In this document: positions 18,402 through 28,174 of the stretch, one piece after another | Layout: each line of letters starts with the position of its first letter | How positions within the stretch are numbered: the stretch's first letter is position 1 | NCBI RefSeq assembly: GCF_016463975.1 | Contig: NZ_JAEMNX010000011.1 | Coordinates: 62,001-126,000, forward strand | DNA length: 64,000 nucleotides | Reading direction: 5' to 3' | Origin: Marinomonas transparens | GTDB taxonomy: Bacteria > Pseudomonadota > Gammaproteobacteria > Pseudomonadales > Marinomonadaceae | The notes under the pieces: model-generated | The model's input: the letters and a program-made list of their open reading frames with translations, nothing else | What the model was told of the DNA's origin: nothing | Database searches by the model: none | Made by a program: the position numbers and the translations under genes

Positions 18402-18893
18402 ATGAATAAGAGAAGGGTAAAGGAAGCAATAACAAATGCTTTGTTAAAGCGTTTTGAAACAGCAAAATTGGCCGCGCAACAGGCTCATGGTGCAGCGACG
18501 AACGAGGAAAGTGTCGCTGAGAATAAATACGACACGTTTGGCTTAGAAGCTTCTTATTTGGCCCATGGACAATCCCAGCGTGTACTTGAATGTGAAGCGG
18601 ATTGGCTTATTTATGACAGGAAAGAATGCATAGGACTTGAAAGTGATGCTGCAATTGGAATATGGACTTTGGTTGAGCTTCAACTGCTAAATCTCACTAC
18701 ACCTAGCAGCAAATACTTTTTTGTATCGCCTTGTGCTGGAGGTTTGACGGTTAAGGTGGGGGAGCAAAGCATTTATTTGGTGACCACATCGAGCCCAGTT
18801 GGAAAAAAATTAATTGGCAAAAACATAGGGGATGAAATTACTTTGCTTCAAGGAGGCGTGCAAATTGACTATGAGGTAGTCGCTGTAAGCTAA
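18402..18893 (+). CDS. GreA/GreB C-terminal-domain-like protein
   Basis: The protein resembles a GreA/GreB-family factor. The C-terminus SPVGKKLIGKNIGDEITL is the Gre FKBP-like domain signature, and the N-terminal helical part contains KYDTFGLEASYLAHGQSQRV, typical of a stand-alone subgroup. It is 163 residues when started at ATG 18402. The longer frame from 18327 has no family support. The N-terminal coiled coil is shorter than in true Gre factors, so it may compete for the RNA polymerase secondary channel without cleavage activity. It is a single gene between the iron operon and aspS. Confidence 0.8.
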   Translation: MNKRRVKEAITNALLKRFETAKLAAQQAHGAATNEESVAENKYDTFGLEASYLAHGQSQRVLECEADWLIYDRKECIGLESDAAIGIWTLVELQLLNLTTPSSKYFFVSPCAGGLTVKVGEQSIYLVTTSSPVGKKLIGKNIGDEITLLQGGVQIDYEVVAVS

Positions 18894-19069
18894 AGCTATT
18901 TCAGATAAACAATTTTCTCTCTGGCTCTAGAGAGTCTATCTGTGTTCGCATATAATGCTTTGCCTTAAAATATTCTGTTTTTTTGTTTGCTACGTTGAAA
19001 TGGTTGAAAACAAGAAGGCGATTAAAGAACACATCACTCTCTTACTGAGACAGTAATAGGAAAGAAATT

Positions 19070-20842
19070 ATGCGCAGCCATTATTGCGGCGAGTTAAATG
19101 CTTCTAACATTTCACAAGAAATCACTTTATGCGGTTGGGTTCATCGCCGTCGCGACCATGGTGGCGTTATCTTTCTAGATATTCGTGATCGTGAAGGTAT
19201 TACTCAGGTTGTTTTCGACCCAGATCGTGCTGAAAGCTTTGCTTTGGCAGATAGCGTTCGTAATGAGTTTGTTGTTAAGTTAAATGGTTTGGTTCGAGCT
19301 CGCCCTGAGGGCACAGTTAACCCAAATATGAATACAGGTGAAATCGAAGTTTTAGGGACTGATCTTGAAATTTTGAATGCTGCCCAAACACCACCATTCC
19401 AGCTTGATGAGCACCAATCCGTTGGTGAAGATATTCGTTTAAAGAACCGCTTCATCGACTTGCGTCGTCCAGAAGTGCAAGCGAAGATGCGGTTCCGTTC
19501 TAAAGTAACGTCTGTATTACGTCGTTACCTAGATGATAATGGCTTTCTTGATATTGAAACACCCATTCTGACTCGCGCAACACCGGAAGGTGCGCGTGAT
19601 TACTTGGTACCAAGTCGTACCCAGCAAGGTAGCTTCTTTGCGCTTCCTCAGTCTCCACAGCTGTTTAAGCAGCTTTTGATGGTGTCTGGATTTGATCGTT
19701 ATTACCAAATCGCGAAATGTTTCCGTGATGAAGATTTACGTGCTGATCGCCAACCTGAATTTACTCAAGTAGATATTGAAACTTCCTTCATGGGTGAAGA
19801 ACAAATCATGGCGATGACAGAAGACATGATTGTTGGCTTATTTAAAGAGCTCATGGATGTGGATCTGGGGACTTTCCCACGTATGCCTTATGCTGAAGCC
19901 ATGGAAACCTATGGTAGTGACAAACCAGATCTGCGTATTCCATTAACGATTGTGACGGTTTCTGACTTAATGGCTGAGGTCGATTTTAAAGTCTTCTCTG
20001 GTCCTGCAAAAGACCCTAAAGGTCGTGTTGCCGCATTAAAAGTACCGGGTGGTGCTTCGCTGACTCGTAAACTCATTGATGAATACACTAAGTTTGTTGG
20101 TATTTACGGTGCAAAAGGCTTGGCTTATATCAAGGTCAATGATAAATCCAACCTTGAAGAAGGTTTGCAGTCCCCAATTGTTAAGTTCTTGCCTGTTGAA
20201 GTGCGTGCGGCCTTGCTTGAGCGTCTTGACGCGCAAGATGGTGACTTAATCTTTTTTGGTGCTGACTCAGAAAAAGTTGTTAACGAAGCGCTAGGTGCAT
20301 TGCGTTGCAAGCTAGGTGAAGACATGGATCTTTACACTTGCAAATGGGCGCCACTTTGGGTGGTTGACTTCCCAATGTTTGAACAGACAAGTGATGGCGG
20401 TATTACTGCTATCCATCACCCATTTACTGCGCCTTCTTGTTCTCCAGAAGAGCTTAAAGCCAATCCATTAACGGCTTTGTCACAAGCTTATGACATGGTC
20501 TTGAATGGCACTGAACTGGGTGGTGGGTCTATTCGTATTCACCAGTCTTCGATGCAAGAAACCGTATTTGAATTGCTAAACATCAGCGAAGAAGAGCAAG
20601 AAGAGAAATTTGGCTTCTTATTGGATGCATTGAAATTTGGTGCGCCGCCACATGGTGGTCTGGCATTCGGTTTAGACCGTCTAGTTATGTTAATGACTGA
20701 TTCTAGCTCTATCCGTGATGTTATCGCTTTCCCTAAAACGCAGAGTGCTACTTGTTTGTTAACTCAGGCACCAGGTGAAGTAAGTGAAAAGCAATTAAAA
20801 GAACTAAGCATTAGAGTAAGAAAACCTGTTGTAGAAGGTTAA
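19070..20842 (+). CDS. aspS: Aspartyl-tRNA synthetase
   Basis: AspS attaches aspartate to tRNA-Asp. The 590 residues match bacterial AspRS. They comprise an N-terminal OB-fold anticodon domain ([19 protein letters not shown]), the class II catalytic core with motif 2 ([16 protein letters not shown]), the bacterial GAD insertion, and motif 3 ([13 protein letters not shown]). The ATG start has GGAAAG upstream. It is followed by a clear terminator, so it is not part of the ruv operon. Confidence 0.98.
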   Translation: MRSHYCGELNASNISQEITLCGWVHRRRDHGGVIFLDIRDREGITQVVFDPDRAESFALADSVRNEFVVKLNGLVRARPEGTVNPNMNTGEIEVLGTDLEILNAAQTPPFQLDEHQSVGEDIRLKNRFIDLRRPEVQAKMRFRSKVTSVLRRYLDDNGFLDIETPILTRATPEGARDYLVPSRTQQGSFFALPQSPQLFKQLLMVSGFDRYYQIAKCFRDEDLRADRQPEFTQVDIETSFMGEEQIMAMTEDMIVGLFKELMDVDLGTFPRMPYAEAMETYGSDKPDLRIPLTIVTVSDLMAEVDFKVFSGPAKDPKGRVAALKVPGGASLTRKLIDEYTKFVGIYGAKGLAYIKVNDKSNLEEGLQSPIVKFLPVEVRAALLERLDAQDGDLIFFGADSEKVVNEALGALRCKLGEDMDLYTCKWAPLWVVDFPMFEQTSDGGITAIHHPFTAPSCSPEELKANPLTALSQAYDMVLNGTELGGGSIRIHQSSMQETVFELLNISEEEQEEKFGFLLDALKFGAPPHGGLAFGLDRLVMLMTDSSSIRDVIAFPKTQSATCLLTQAPGEVSEKQLKELSIRVRKPVVEG

Positions 20843-20857
20843 TGTCACTCTTTTGAT

Positions 20858-20893
20858 AAAACCCCTAATGACTTAGGTTTTTAGGGGTTTTTT
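20858..20893 (+). terminator. Intrinsic terminator after aspS
   Basis: AAAACCCCTAA (20858-20868) pairs perfectly with 20881-20891 around a 12-base loop and runs into a T tract. Confidence 0.88.
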
Positions 20894-21025
20894 ATTGTCT
20901 TAGATCTTGAGACCGATTGATTAGTCAACAAAAAATAAAGATTACGGCTAAGAGATTGAAAAATATCCGTAAACTTTTCTCTATTGGGTATTTTTTTGTT
21001 GTTTTGGATTGCATACTCATTGAAT

Positions 21026-21045
21026 GACTGTTGAAATATACAGTA
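21026..21045 (+). promoter_or_regulatory. LexA (SOS) box upstream of ruvCAB
   Basis: CTGTTGAAATATACAG (21028-21043) has the invariant CTGT-N8-ACAG arms with an AT-rich centre and a flanking TA. It lies 27 bases before the ruvC start, where it would cover the promoter. Confidence 0.8.
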
Positions 21046-21069
21046 ATGATGGAATGGCATAGGCTAACA

Positions 21070-21627
21070 GTGAAGAGCACAAGAATATTAGCCATAGACC
21101 CTGGCTCAAGAATTACCGGCTTTGGCATCATCGATGTCACAAATGGAAAGTCTATTTATGTGAATAGTGGTTGCATCCGCTTACCGGATGAGGCTTTATC
21201 TGTGCGCCTCAAGGATATTTTTAATAGTGTTACGGCTTTACTTGAAGAGTACAAACCTAACGAATTTGCCATTGAAGAGGTATTTTTAGCAAAAAATGCC
21301 AACTCGGCTCTTAAGCTAGGTCAAGCTCGTGGCTCTGCTATTGTCGCTGCCGCGCTACAAGATTTGTTTGTCCATGAGTATGCCGCTCGGCGAGTCAAAC
21401 AGTCTGTTGTGGGCAATGGTAATGCGGATAAAAGCCAAGTACAGGCAATGATACAGTTATTGTTAAAGTTACCTTCGCCGCCACAAGCTGATGCGGCAGA
21501 TGCCTTAGCTATTGCCCTATGTCATGCTAATACTCGAACTTCTAATGGTTTAGAATATGGGGTTGGTAAAAGAGCAGGGCGCACTGCTAAACGCTGGACT
21601 GAATTAGATGTAAGGAAAACTTTGTGA
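21070..21627 (+). CDS. ruvC: Holliday junction resolvase RuvC
   Basis: RuvC is the endonuclease that cuts Holliday junctions after RuvAB branch migration. The 185-residue protein has the catalytic Asp10 (ILAIDPGSR), the acidic FAIEEVF pair, and the C-terminal [15 protein letters not shown] aspartates. GTG at 21070 is chosen because it gives the family start, follows an AGG motif, and leaves the LexA box outside the gene. The stop overlaps the ruvA GTG start (GTGA), indicating translational coupling. Confidence 0.96.
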   Translation: MKSTRILAIDPGSRITGFGIIDVTNGKSIYVNSGCIRLPDEALSVRLKDIFNSVTALLEEYKPNEFAIEEVFLAKNANSALKLGQARGSAIVAAALQDLFVHEYAARRVKQSVVGNGNADKSQVQAMIQLLLKLPSPPQADAADALAIALCHANTRTSNGLEYGVGKRAGRTAKRWTELDVRKTL

Positions 21628-22223
21628 TCGGACGAATTGTCGGCACTTTAATAGAAAAAACGCCGCCTGAATTGCTGATTGATGTGGGTGGTATTGGTTA
21701 CGAGCTTAGTGCTTCTATGACCACCATATATGACTTACCGCCTGTGGGCGGCTTGGTAACGCTTTATACTCATTTCCAAGTGAAAGAAGACTCCCAGACG
21801 CTGTATGGCTTTTTTGATAAGAGTGAGCGAGCTTTATTCCGTATCTTAATTAAAGTGAATGGCATCGGCCCCAAAATGGCTCTTGCTGTTTTGTCTAGCA
21901 TGTCATCAGAGGAGCTTATTGCCAATGTGCAGGACTCTGATGTTACTGCATTAACTCGTATACCAGGTGTCGGTAAGAAAACGGCTGAACGTCTGATCAT
22001 TGAATTGCGAGATAAACTCGGACAGGCGGCTAAAAACGATTTATTTTCTACTCCCGCCGTGCTTCGTCAAGTGCAAGCTGACCCAAGGCAAGAAGCGGAG
22101 GCTGCGCTTATTTCTTTAGGTTATAAGCCTCAAGAAGCTGCCAAAGCGGTTGCTAGTGTGCCTGTTGATGCAGCGAATAGTGAAGAGGTGATTAAAGCCG
22201 CACTGAAAGGAATGCTTAGGTAG
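21624..22223 (+). CDS. ruvA: Holliday junction branch migration protein RuvA
   Basis: RuvA binds four-way junctions as a tetramer and loads RuvB. The 199-residue protein has the N-terminal OB-fold ([12 protein letters not shown]), the helix-hairpin-helix pair ([13 protein letters not shown] and [13 protein letters not shown]), and the C-terminal three-helix domain that contacts RuvB. The GTG start overlaps the ruvC stop, and ruvB follows after six bases. Confidence 0.97.
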   Translation: MIGRIVGTLIEKTPPELLIDVGGIGYELSASMTTIYDLPPVGGLVTLYTHFQVKEDSQTLYGFFDKSERALFRILIKVNGIGPKMALAVLSSMSSEELIANVQDSDVTALTRIPGVGKKTAERLIIELRDKLGQAAKNDLFSTPAVLRQVQADPRQEAEAALISLGYKPQEAAKAVASVPVDAANSEEVIKAALKGMLR

Positions 22224-22229
22224 CCTGTT

Positions 22230-23243
22230 ATGATTGAGCAAGATCGTATTATCAGCGCAGAACTAAAGGGTAATGATCGTCAAGTTGACCGTGCTATTCG
22301 CCCTCAGGCATTAGCAGAATACATTGGTCAGCCAATAGTAAGAGAGCAAATGGATATTTTTATCCAAGCCGCTTTACAGCGCAGTGAACCTCTTGATCAT
22401 ACGCTTATTTTCGGTCCTCCAGGGTTAGGGAAAACCACCCTTGCTAATATCATAGCTAACGAGATGGAAACAGAGATCAAAACCACCTCTGGACCGGTGC
22501 TTGAAAGAGCAGGGGATCTTGCCGCTTTACTTACCAATCTTAGCGAAGGTGATGTGCTCTTTATTGATGAGATTCATCGTTTGAGCCCAGCTATTGAAGA
22601 AATTCTTTATCCTGCAATGGAAGACTATCAATTAGACATTATGATTGGTGAGGGACCAGCTGCACGATCAATTAAAATTGAACTCCCGCCCTTTACGCTT
22701 GTCGGAGCAACCACTCGTGCAGGCATGCTAACGTCACCGTTACGAGATCGTTTTGGCATAGTGCAACGATTGGAATTTTATGATGTGCAGTCATTAACGA
22801 CGATCGTGGCTCGATCTGCTGGAAAAATGGGCATGCAACTGGACGAATCTGGTAGCTTTGAAGTGGCGAGAAGGTCTCGTGGAACACCGCGAATAGCGAA
22901 TCGGCTATTGCGTCGAGTCAGAGACGTTGCGCAAGTTAATGGTGACAATTTAGTCGGGCAAAAAGTTGCTCAACGCGCGCTAGATATGTTAAGTGTAGAC
23001 AGTCAGGGATTTGATCATCTAGACAGACGTATGTTATTGACTATGATAGAAAAGTTCGACGGAAGACCCGTAGGACTTGAGAGTGTTTCTGCGGCCCTTG
23101 GTGAAGACAAAGATACCATTGAAGATGTAATAGAGCCGTTTCTGATTCAGCAAGGCTTTATTATTAGAACACCGCGCGGTCGACAGGTTACAAAACGCGC
23201 TTATGAACATTTTAATTACCAATTACCGTCAGATTTTAAATAG
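22230..23243 (+). CDS. ruvB: Holliday junction branch migration ATPase RuvB
   Basis: RuvB is the AAA+ hexameric motor of branch migration. The 337 residues show Walker [10 protein letters not shown], Walker [10 protein letters not shown], sensor 1 [10 protein letters not shown], the arginine finger region [14 protein letters not shown], and the C-terminal winged helix ([12 protein letters not shown]). It ends nine bases before tolQ, so ruvCAB and the tol-pal genes probably form a continuous transcript. The acyl-CoA thioesterase gene ybgC, often found at this junction, is absent here. Confidence 0.98.
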   Translation: MIEQDRIISAELKGNDRQVDRAIRPQALAEYIGQPIVREQMDIFIQAALQRSEPLDHTLIFGPPGLGKTTLANIIANEMETEIKTTSGPVLERAGDLAALLTNLSEGDVLFIDEIHRLSPAIEEILYPAMEDYQLDIMIGEGPAARSIKIELPPFTLVGATTRAGMLTSPLRDRFGIVQRLEFYDVQSLTTIVARSAGKMGMQLDESGSFEVARRSRGTPRIANRLLRRVRDVAQVNGDNLVGQKVAQRALDMLSVDSQGFDHLDRRMLLTMIEKFDGRPVGLESVSAALGEDKDTIEDVIEPFLIQQGFIIRTPRGRQVTKRAYEHFNYQLPSDFK

Positions 23244-23252
23244 AGGTTACTA

Positions 23253-23933
23253 ATGTCAATTTGGGGACTGATCGCCAGTGCTAGTCTTGTGGTTCAACTG
23301 GTTATGTTGATCTTGCTAGCGGCTTCCATTTTTTCGTGGATTGTTATTTTCCAACGGGTGCGCATTCTTAAGCAAGCCAAAAAAATACGTGCTGAGTTTG
23401 AAGACCAATTTTGGTCTGGTATCGATTTAAGTAAATTGTATCGTCACCTAACGCAAGAGGGACGTACAGCACAAGGTATGGAGAACATTTTCACTTCAGG
23501 CATAAAAGAGTTTACTCGTTTGCGTCAAAGCCAAAATGTTGACCCAGATGCCATTATGGAAGGTGTGCAGCGTGCCATGCGTGTTGCGCTTTATCGTGAA
23601 GAAGAAAAGCTTGATCAGCACTTACCCTTCCTCGCTACAGTTGGCTCGACAAGTCCTTATATAGGCTTATTTGGTACTGTGTGGGGCATTATGCATTCAT
23701 TTATTGGTTTGGCCGAAGTTCAGCAAGCAACCTTAGCCACGGTGGCCCCAGGTATAGCTGAAGCTCTTATTGCAACGGCAATCGGTTTGGCTGCTGCTAT
23801 TCCAGCGGTTATTGCCTATAACCGTTTTTCTACCAGTGCAGAGTCTCTCGGCTCTAGCTATGAGAATTTTGCCGATGAGTTTTCTAGTGTGCTGCACCGT
23901 AAAGTGCATGTTCAAGGGGGAGGAGTAGCATAG
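23253..23933 (+). CDS. tolQ: Tol-Pal energy-transducing protein TolQ
   Basis: TolQ forms the inner-membrane proton channel with TolR that powers the Tol-Pal system for outer membrane constriction at division. The 226-residue protein has three transmembrane helices of the ExbB/MotA family: one near residues 10-35, and a pair around the conserved TVGSTSPYIGLFGTVWGIMHSF and IAEALIATAIGLAAAIPAVIAYN. The stop overlaps the tolR GTG (TAGTG). Confidence 0.97.
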   Translation: MSIWGLIASASLVVQLVMLILLAASIFSWIVIFQRVRILKQAKKIRAEFEDQFWSGIDLSKLYRHLTQEGRTAQGMENIFTSGIKEFTRLRQSQNVDPDAIMEGVQRAMRVALYREEEKLDQHLPFLATVGSTSPYIGLFGTVWGIMHSFIGLAEVQQATLATVAPGIAEALIATAIGLAAAIPAVIAYNRFSTSAESLGSSYENFADEFSSVLHRKVHVQGGGVA

Positions 23934-24361
23934 TGGCTCGCTCCAGAAGAAGAAATAAACGTCGTCCAATGAGCGACATCAATGTTGTTCCATATATTGA
24001 TGTTATGTTGGTATTGCTGGTCATTTTTATGATCACGGCGCCCTTGTTAACACAAGGTGTGGATGTGGAATTACCAAGTGCGAATGCGGCCCCCATTGAA
24101 GATACTGAAACCGATGTGATGATTGCTTCTATTGATTCTAAAGGCAGTTATTATTTGGATATTGGCGGTGAGCAAGTCGATATCAGTTTAGACTTATTAC
24201 AGGATAGAGTTCGCAAGGTATTAGCTCAAAACCCTAAAATATCTGTTTTGGTAAGAGGGGATAAAAATGTACCTTATGGTGATGTCATTGGCCTTATGGT
24301 TGCTTTACAAGGTGCGGGAGTGCCAAATGTTGGCTTGGTGACTGAGCCGGGCGAGAATTAA
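23933..24361 (+). CDS. tolR: Tol-Pal protein TolR
   Basis: TolR is the ExbD-like partner of TolQ. The 142-residue protein has a short basic N-terminus and one transmembrane helix carrying the proton-relay aspartate (NVVPYIDVMLVLLVIFMI). A periplasmic domain follows, ending with GVPNVGLVTEP. It starts with GTG overlapping the tolQ stop, and its TAA overlaps the tolA ATG by one base. Confidence 0.97.
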   Translation: MARSRRRNKRRPMSDINVVPYIDVMLVLLVIFMITAPLLTQGVDVELPSANAAPIEDTETDVMIASIDSKGSYYLDIGGEQVDISLDLLQDRVRKVLAQNPKISVLVRGDKNVPYGDVIGLMVALQGAGVPNVGLVTEPGEN

Positions 24362-25323
24362 TGAAAGGTTTTCGTAAGGATGGCTATGGTCTTCCGGTGT
24401 TGCTTGCCATTGGTCTGCATGCCGCTATCATTGTTGCGGGTTTAATCTCGGTTGATTTTTCTTCTAAGGATGCCCCTATTCCCAAAAGGCCGCCTATTGT
24501 TAATGCAAGCATTGTAGACGTTTCGCAAACCATTATAGGCAAACGGGAAGCAGAGAAAAAAGCCGCACAGAAAAGAAAGGCGGCGTTAACTGAGAAAAAG
24601 AAAAAAGCCGAAGAGCAAAAAAGAAAGAAAAATGCGCAACGTAAAGCGCTAGAAGAAAAAAAGAAAAAGCTTGCGCAAGCGAAAGCCAAAGAAAAGGCAG
24701 AAAAGGAAAAGAAATTAAAGCAACAAGCCCGTGAGAAAAAACAACGGGAAGAAAAGGCAAAAGCCCTTAAGCTTAAAGAAGAAAAAGAAAAAAAACGCTT
24801 AGCTGAAATAAAATCTAAAGAGTTGGCTAAGAAAAAAGCGCAAGAGTTAGAAGAGCAGCGCAAAAAAGAAGCGGCTAAAGTGGAAGCTGCACGTATTGCT
24901 GAAGAAGAACGCAAGCGCCAAGAAGAGACGGCTCGTGAGGCAGAAAAACAACGTCTCGCGGAAGAGGCCGCAAGCAAGGCAGCCGCGGAAGAGCTAGCTA
25001 AGCAGCAGGCCTTTGAAGAAGCGCAAATGGTACAGTCTATTAGCGGCCTAATTAACAATAGGGTAACGGCGGCTTGGATACGACCTCCTAATGCACGCAA
25101 CGGTATGATTACTCACCTGCGCATTTATTTTTTACCTAATGGTGAAGTAAGAGATGTTGAAGTAACCAAATCAAGTGGCGATGGTTTGTTTGATCAAAGG
25201 GCTGCTGATGCGGTTAAAAAAGTACGTCAAATTGAAGAGCTTGCTGATGTTGACTCCTATATATTTGAAAGAAACTTTCGCCAAGTTGATTTGATTTTTA
25301 ATCCACAAGATTTGAGAAATTGA
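24361..25323 (+). CDS. tolA: Tol-Pal envelope-spanning protein TolA
   Basis: TolA links the TolQR motor to TolB and Pal across the periplasm. The 320 residues comprise an N-terminal transmembrane anchor ([19 protein letters not shown]) and a roughly 170-residue helical stalk extremely rich in Lys, Glu and Ala (domain II). The globular C-terminal domain III (about residues 220-320) contains [12 protein letters not shown] and [15 protein letters not shown]. The stalk is lysine-richer than in E. coli. An artefactual serine/phenylalanine-rich frame on the other strand mirrors this stalk. Confidence 0.96.
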   Translation: MKGFRKDGYGLPVLLAIGLHAAIIVAGLISVDFSSKDAPIPKRPPIVNASIVDVSQTIIGKREAEKKAAQKRKAALTEKKKKAEEQKRKKNAQRKALEEKKKKLAQAKAKEKAEKEKKLKQQAREKKQREEKAKALKLKEEKEKKRLAEIKSKELAKKKAQELEEQRKKEAAKVEAARIAEEERKRQEETAREAEKQRLAEEAASKAAAEELAKQQAFEEAQMVQSISGLINNRVTAAWIRPPNARNGMITHLRIYFLPNGEVRDVEVTKSSGDGLFDQRAADAVKKVRQIEELADVDSYIFERNFRQVDLIFNPQDLRN

Positions 25324-26621
25324 TGATGTTGAAAAAGTGGTTGTATATAACCTTTATGAGTTTGCTGTTTACCGCTTCTGCTAAAGCGCAATTGGTGATT
25401 GAGATAACCAGTGGTGCGGATCAGTTGCTACCTATCGCTGTTGTGCCTTTTGGCTATGATGGTCTTGGTGCTTTACCTGAAGATGTTGCGCAAATTATTG
25501 AAGATGATTTGAAACGGAGTGGTTTGTTTCAGGCAATTCCTCGGGGCAATATGCTGAGTATGCCTTCGAAAGAAGCGGATGTGTTTTATCGTGACTGGCG
25601 TTTGTTAAAAAGCGACTATGTGGTTATTGGTACGGTTAAGAAGCTAACTAATGGCCAATATCGAATCGGTTTTGAGTTGCTTAATGTGTTGAGTCAAAAG
25701 CCTGTAGAAAAGCATGCGTCGATTGATGTCAGTCCGACAAACTTTAGAGATGCAGCCCATTACATTAGCGATAAGGTATACGAGCTACTAACAGGGTCCC
25801 GAGGAGCATTTAGTACGCGAATTTTATATGTGACTGCCGAAGGTGATAGAAGCGCACCAACCTTTAAATTACAAGTGGCCGATGCCGATGGGCATCGCCC
25901 TCAGGTCATTGTTGAGTCTAAAGAGCCAATTTTGTCACCTTCATGGAGTCAAGATGGTCGTAATATTGCTTATGTCATGTTTAGAAACCGTCGCCCTAAT
26001 ATTTTTATACAAGAATTGGCAACGGGAAAAAGACAAAAAATTGCTCAATTCAGAGGCTTAAATGGGGCACCAGCTTGGTCTCCTGATGGTAAGAAACTTG
26101 CTTTGGTTTTATCTAAAGATAATAATCCAGAGGTCTATACTCTTGATATTGCTACACAAAAATTAGAGCGTATGACAAATCATTATGCTATTGATACTGA
26201 ACCAAGCTGGGAACCAGATGGTAAGGGAATTATTTTTACATCTGACCGAGGTGGAAGCCCACAAATATATCGGTTAGATGTGAGAAGTAAGCGTGTTGAA
26301 AGGGTTACTTTTGAAGGGGTCTCAAATACCAGAGCACGAATGACACCTGATGGTCGCTATATTGTTACCATTCAAAAGAACGACGGAAATTATCATGTTG
26401 CATTACAGGATATGAAAACAGGTCGTGTACAAACTTTAACAGAGACTTACTTAGATGAATCGCCAAGCATTGCGCCAAATGGTAGCATGGTGATATATGC
26501 CACAACCTATGAAGGGAAGGGTATCTTAGCCGTAGTATCCGTTGATGGACTTGTTAAATATAGGTTACCATCAGCAGACGGTGATGTACGAGAGCCATCT
26601 TGGTCCCCGTATTTCAAATAA
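25323..26621 (+). CDS. tolB: Tol-Pal periplasmic beta-propeller TolB
   Basis: TolB is the periplasmic partner of Pal and TolA. The 432-residue protein has a signal peptide (about the first 20 residues, ending ASAKA), an N-terminal domain with the TolA-contacting segment, and a six-bladed propeller with repeated SPxWSPDGxxIAY-like blades. ATG at 25323 is used because it overlaps the tolA stop (TGATG). A TTG three bases earlier is also in frame. Confidence 0.96.
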   Translation: MMLKKWLYITFMSLLFTASAKAQLVIEITSGADQLLPIAVVPFGYDGLGALPEDVAQIIEDDLKRSGLFQAIPRGNMLSMPSKEADVFYRDWRLLKSDYVVIGTVKKLTNGQYRIGFELLNVLSQKPVEKHASIDVSPTNFRDAAHYISDKVYELLTGSRGAFSTRILYVTAEGDRSAPTFKLQVADADGHRPQVIVESKEPILSPSWSQDGRNIAYVMFRNRRPNIFIQELATGKRQKIAQFRGLNGAPAWSPDGKKLALVLSKDNNPEVYTLDIATQKLERMTNHYAIDTEPSWEPDGKGIIFTSDRGGSPQIYRLDVRSKRVERVTFEGVSNTRARMTPDGRYIVTIQKNDGNYHVALQDMKTGRVQTLTETYLDESPSIAPNGSMVIYATTYEGKGILAVVSVDGLVKYRLPSADGDVREPSWSPYFK

Positions 26622-26640
26622 AGACATTGAGGAGTGAATA

Positions 26641-27225
26641 ATGAGTGTAAATAAACTAGGTAAGTTTGCTGTAATTGGGTTGTCTGCAGCGGTTATTGCA
26701 GGTTGTAGCACAACGGCAACGGATACAGATACTTCAACGACTGCTGAAGATGCAACGTCAACTGAGCAAGCAGATACTACAGCAAGCTCTGATGCATCAT
26801 TCGGCGCAGGCGAAGAAAGTGCACCAACTAGTGTTATCGTTGAAGATACTGCATCGACTGAAGAAGTGGTTGATAAAATGGCTTCTTTAGCAGGTGTTGC
26901 AACTGTTTTCTACTTTGATTTTGATAAATCAATTGTTCGTCCTGAATCTCGTGAAGCGCTAGCTAAACACGCTCAGTATCTTGTCGCTAATCCAGAGGCT
27001 CGCGTTACCCTAGAAGGTCATGCTGATGAGCGTGGTACTCGTGAGTACAATATGGCTCTTGGTGAGCGTCGTGCTAAAGCGGTTAGTCGCTACTTAACTA
27101 TACAAGGTGTTGCTGCTTCTCAAATCGAATCAGTTAGCTTTGGTGAAGAAGTTCCAGTGGCATTTTCTCATGACGATAATGCTTGGCAGTTAAACCGTCG
27201 AGTTGAAGTTCGTTACGAAAAATGA
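26641..27225 (+). CDS. pal: Peptidoglycan-associated lipoprotein Pal
   Basis: Pal is an outer membrane lipoprotein that binds peptidoglycan and TolB. The 194 residues begin with a lipoprotein signal whose lipobox VIAGC puts the lipidated cysteine at residue 22. A linker of about 40 residues rich in Ser, Thr, Asp and Glu follows, then an OmpA-like domain with FYFDFDKSIVRPES, LEGHADERGTREYN and ALGERRAKAV. A strong ribosome-binding site (GAGGAG) precedes the ATG. The stop overlaps the cpoB ATG (ATGA). Confidence 0.97.
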   Translation: MSVNKLGKFAVIGLSAAVIAGCSTTATDTDTSTTAEDATSTEQADTTASSDASFGAGEESAPTSVIVEDTASTEEVVDKMASLAGVATVFYFDFDKSIVRPESREALAKHAQYLVANPEARVTLEGHADERGTREYNMALGERRAKAVSRYLTIQGVAASQIESVSFGEEVPVAFSHDDNAWQLNRRVEVRYEK

Positions 27226-28016
27226 TCTCTAGAAAAATAATGTTTCGCTCCTTTGCAGTGGTGCTGTGCTCAACAGCACCACTTGTAATGGCTGCTGATA
27301 GTCAACAGCCCACCACTGCACTTTCACCAAGTGCAGCTGCGGAGCTACTTTTTCAATTAGAAACGCTTCAACAAGAAGTGCAATACCTCAATGGGAAATT
27401 GGAAGAGCAGGAGCATGAACTAAAACAGATGAAAGCACGCCAAAGAGATAGATATATAGATCTTGATAAGCGTATTTCTTTGTTGATGTCATCTTCAGTG
27501 AAAAAAGAGCCTGTTGCCGTTACTGCAGTGCCTTCCGCCAAACCGACAGCGACACCAGCGCTTACTATTGTTAAGGTGAATAAGCAAGAACCACTCTTTT
27601 CATCTCCTCCAATAGCACCGATAAGCTTACAGCCTGTCTCGCCACAAGCACAAGATGCTTACAACAATGCCTATAACTTTATTCGTCAGAAACAATATGA
27701 GTCTGCTAATTCGGCTTTTACTCAGTTTGTAAAAGATTTTCCTGATAACTCATTAACAGGAAATGGTTATTATTGGTTAGGCGAACTTAAGTTGGTATTA
27801 GGTGAGCCTAATGAGGCTTTAACCTCTTTCTCAACCGTTATTAACAAGTTCCCAGGTCATAGCAAAGAGCCTGATGCACTTTATAAACTCGGTATTGTTA
27901 GTGACCAAGTCGGTGATTCAGCGAAAGCCAAGTCTTACTTACAAGACGTCATTAAGCGTTTCCCTGAAGGCAATACTGCTAAGTTGGCAACAAATTATTT
28001 ATCTAATATAAAATAA
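27222..28016 (+). CDS. cpoB: Cell division coordinator CpoB (YbgF)
   Basis: CpoB is a periplasmic protein that couples the Tol system with PBP1B during septal peptidoglycan synthesis. The 264-residue protein has a signal peptide (to about VMAADS), an N-terminal coiled coil ([21 protein letters not shown]), a proline/alanine-rich linker, and C-terminal TPR repeats ([19 protein letters not shown] and later units). It overlaps pal by four bases and ends the tol-pal run. Confidence 0.95.
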   Translation: MISRKIMFRSFAVVLCSTAPLVMAADSQQPTTALSPSAAAELLFQLETLQQEVQYLNGKLEEQEHELKQMKARQRDRYIDLDKRISLLMSSSVKKEPVAVTAVPSAKPTATPALTIVKVNKQEPLFSSPPIAPISLQPVSPQAQDAYNNAYNFIRQKQYESANSAFTQFVKDFPDNSLTGNGYYWLGELKLVLGEPNEALTSFSTVINKFPGHSKEPDALYKLGIVSDQVGDSAKAKSYLQDVIKRFPEGNTAKLATNYLSNIK

Positions 28017-28017
28017 T

Positions 28018-28045
28018 TTGCATTCCTCTACGGGATCGGTATTAT
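28018..28045 (+). promoter_or_regulatory. Promoter of tRNA-Lys
   Basis: TTGCAT (28018-28023) and TATTAT (28040-28045) are 16 bases apart, followed by ACGC as discriminator. The layout is the same as in front of the tRNA-Ser gene. Confidence 0.6.
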
Positions 28046-28057
28046 ACGCATCCCGTT

Positions 28058-28133
28058 GGGTCGTTAGCTCAGTTGGTAGAGCAGTTGACTTTTAATCAAT
28101 TGGTCACTGGTTCGAATCCAGTACGACCCACCA
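28058..28133 (+). tRNA. tRNA-Lys (UUU anticodon)
   Basis: The 76-base gene folds as a standard tRNA. The 7-base acceptor stem GGGTCGT pairs with ACGACCC, the D arm is GCTCAGTTGGTAGAGC, and the anticodon loop CTTTTAA has TTT at 28091-28093. The T arm is TTCGAAT between 5-base stems, and CCA is encoded. It lies between cpoB and nadA, the same place as tRNA-Lys genes downstream of tol-pal in relatives. An open frame runs through it into nadA but is not coding here. Confidence 0.97.
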
Positions 28134-28174
28134 CAACACCTCATACCACTCCCAGTTTCTTAAGGGGTAATGAT

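Noticed and set aside
21031-21069. Longer start for ruvC at 21031
   Set aside because: It would place the start codon inside the LexA box and adds residues absent from RuvC.
24384-25100. Long minus-strand frame rich in Ser, Phe and Ala opposite tolA
   Set aside because: It is the mirror of the Lys/Glu/Ala stalk codons of tolA; low complexity with no ribosome-binding site.
28073-28174. Upstream extension of the nadA frame
   Set aside because: It starts inside tRNA-Lys; nadA begins at the ATG with AAGGGG at 28175.
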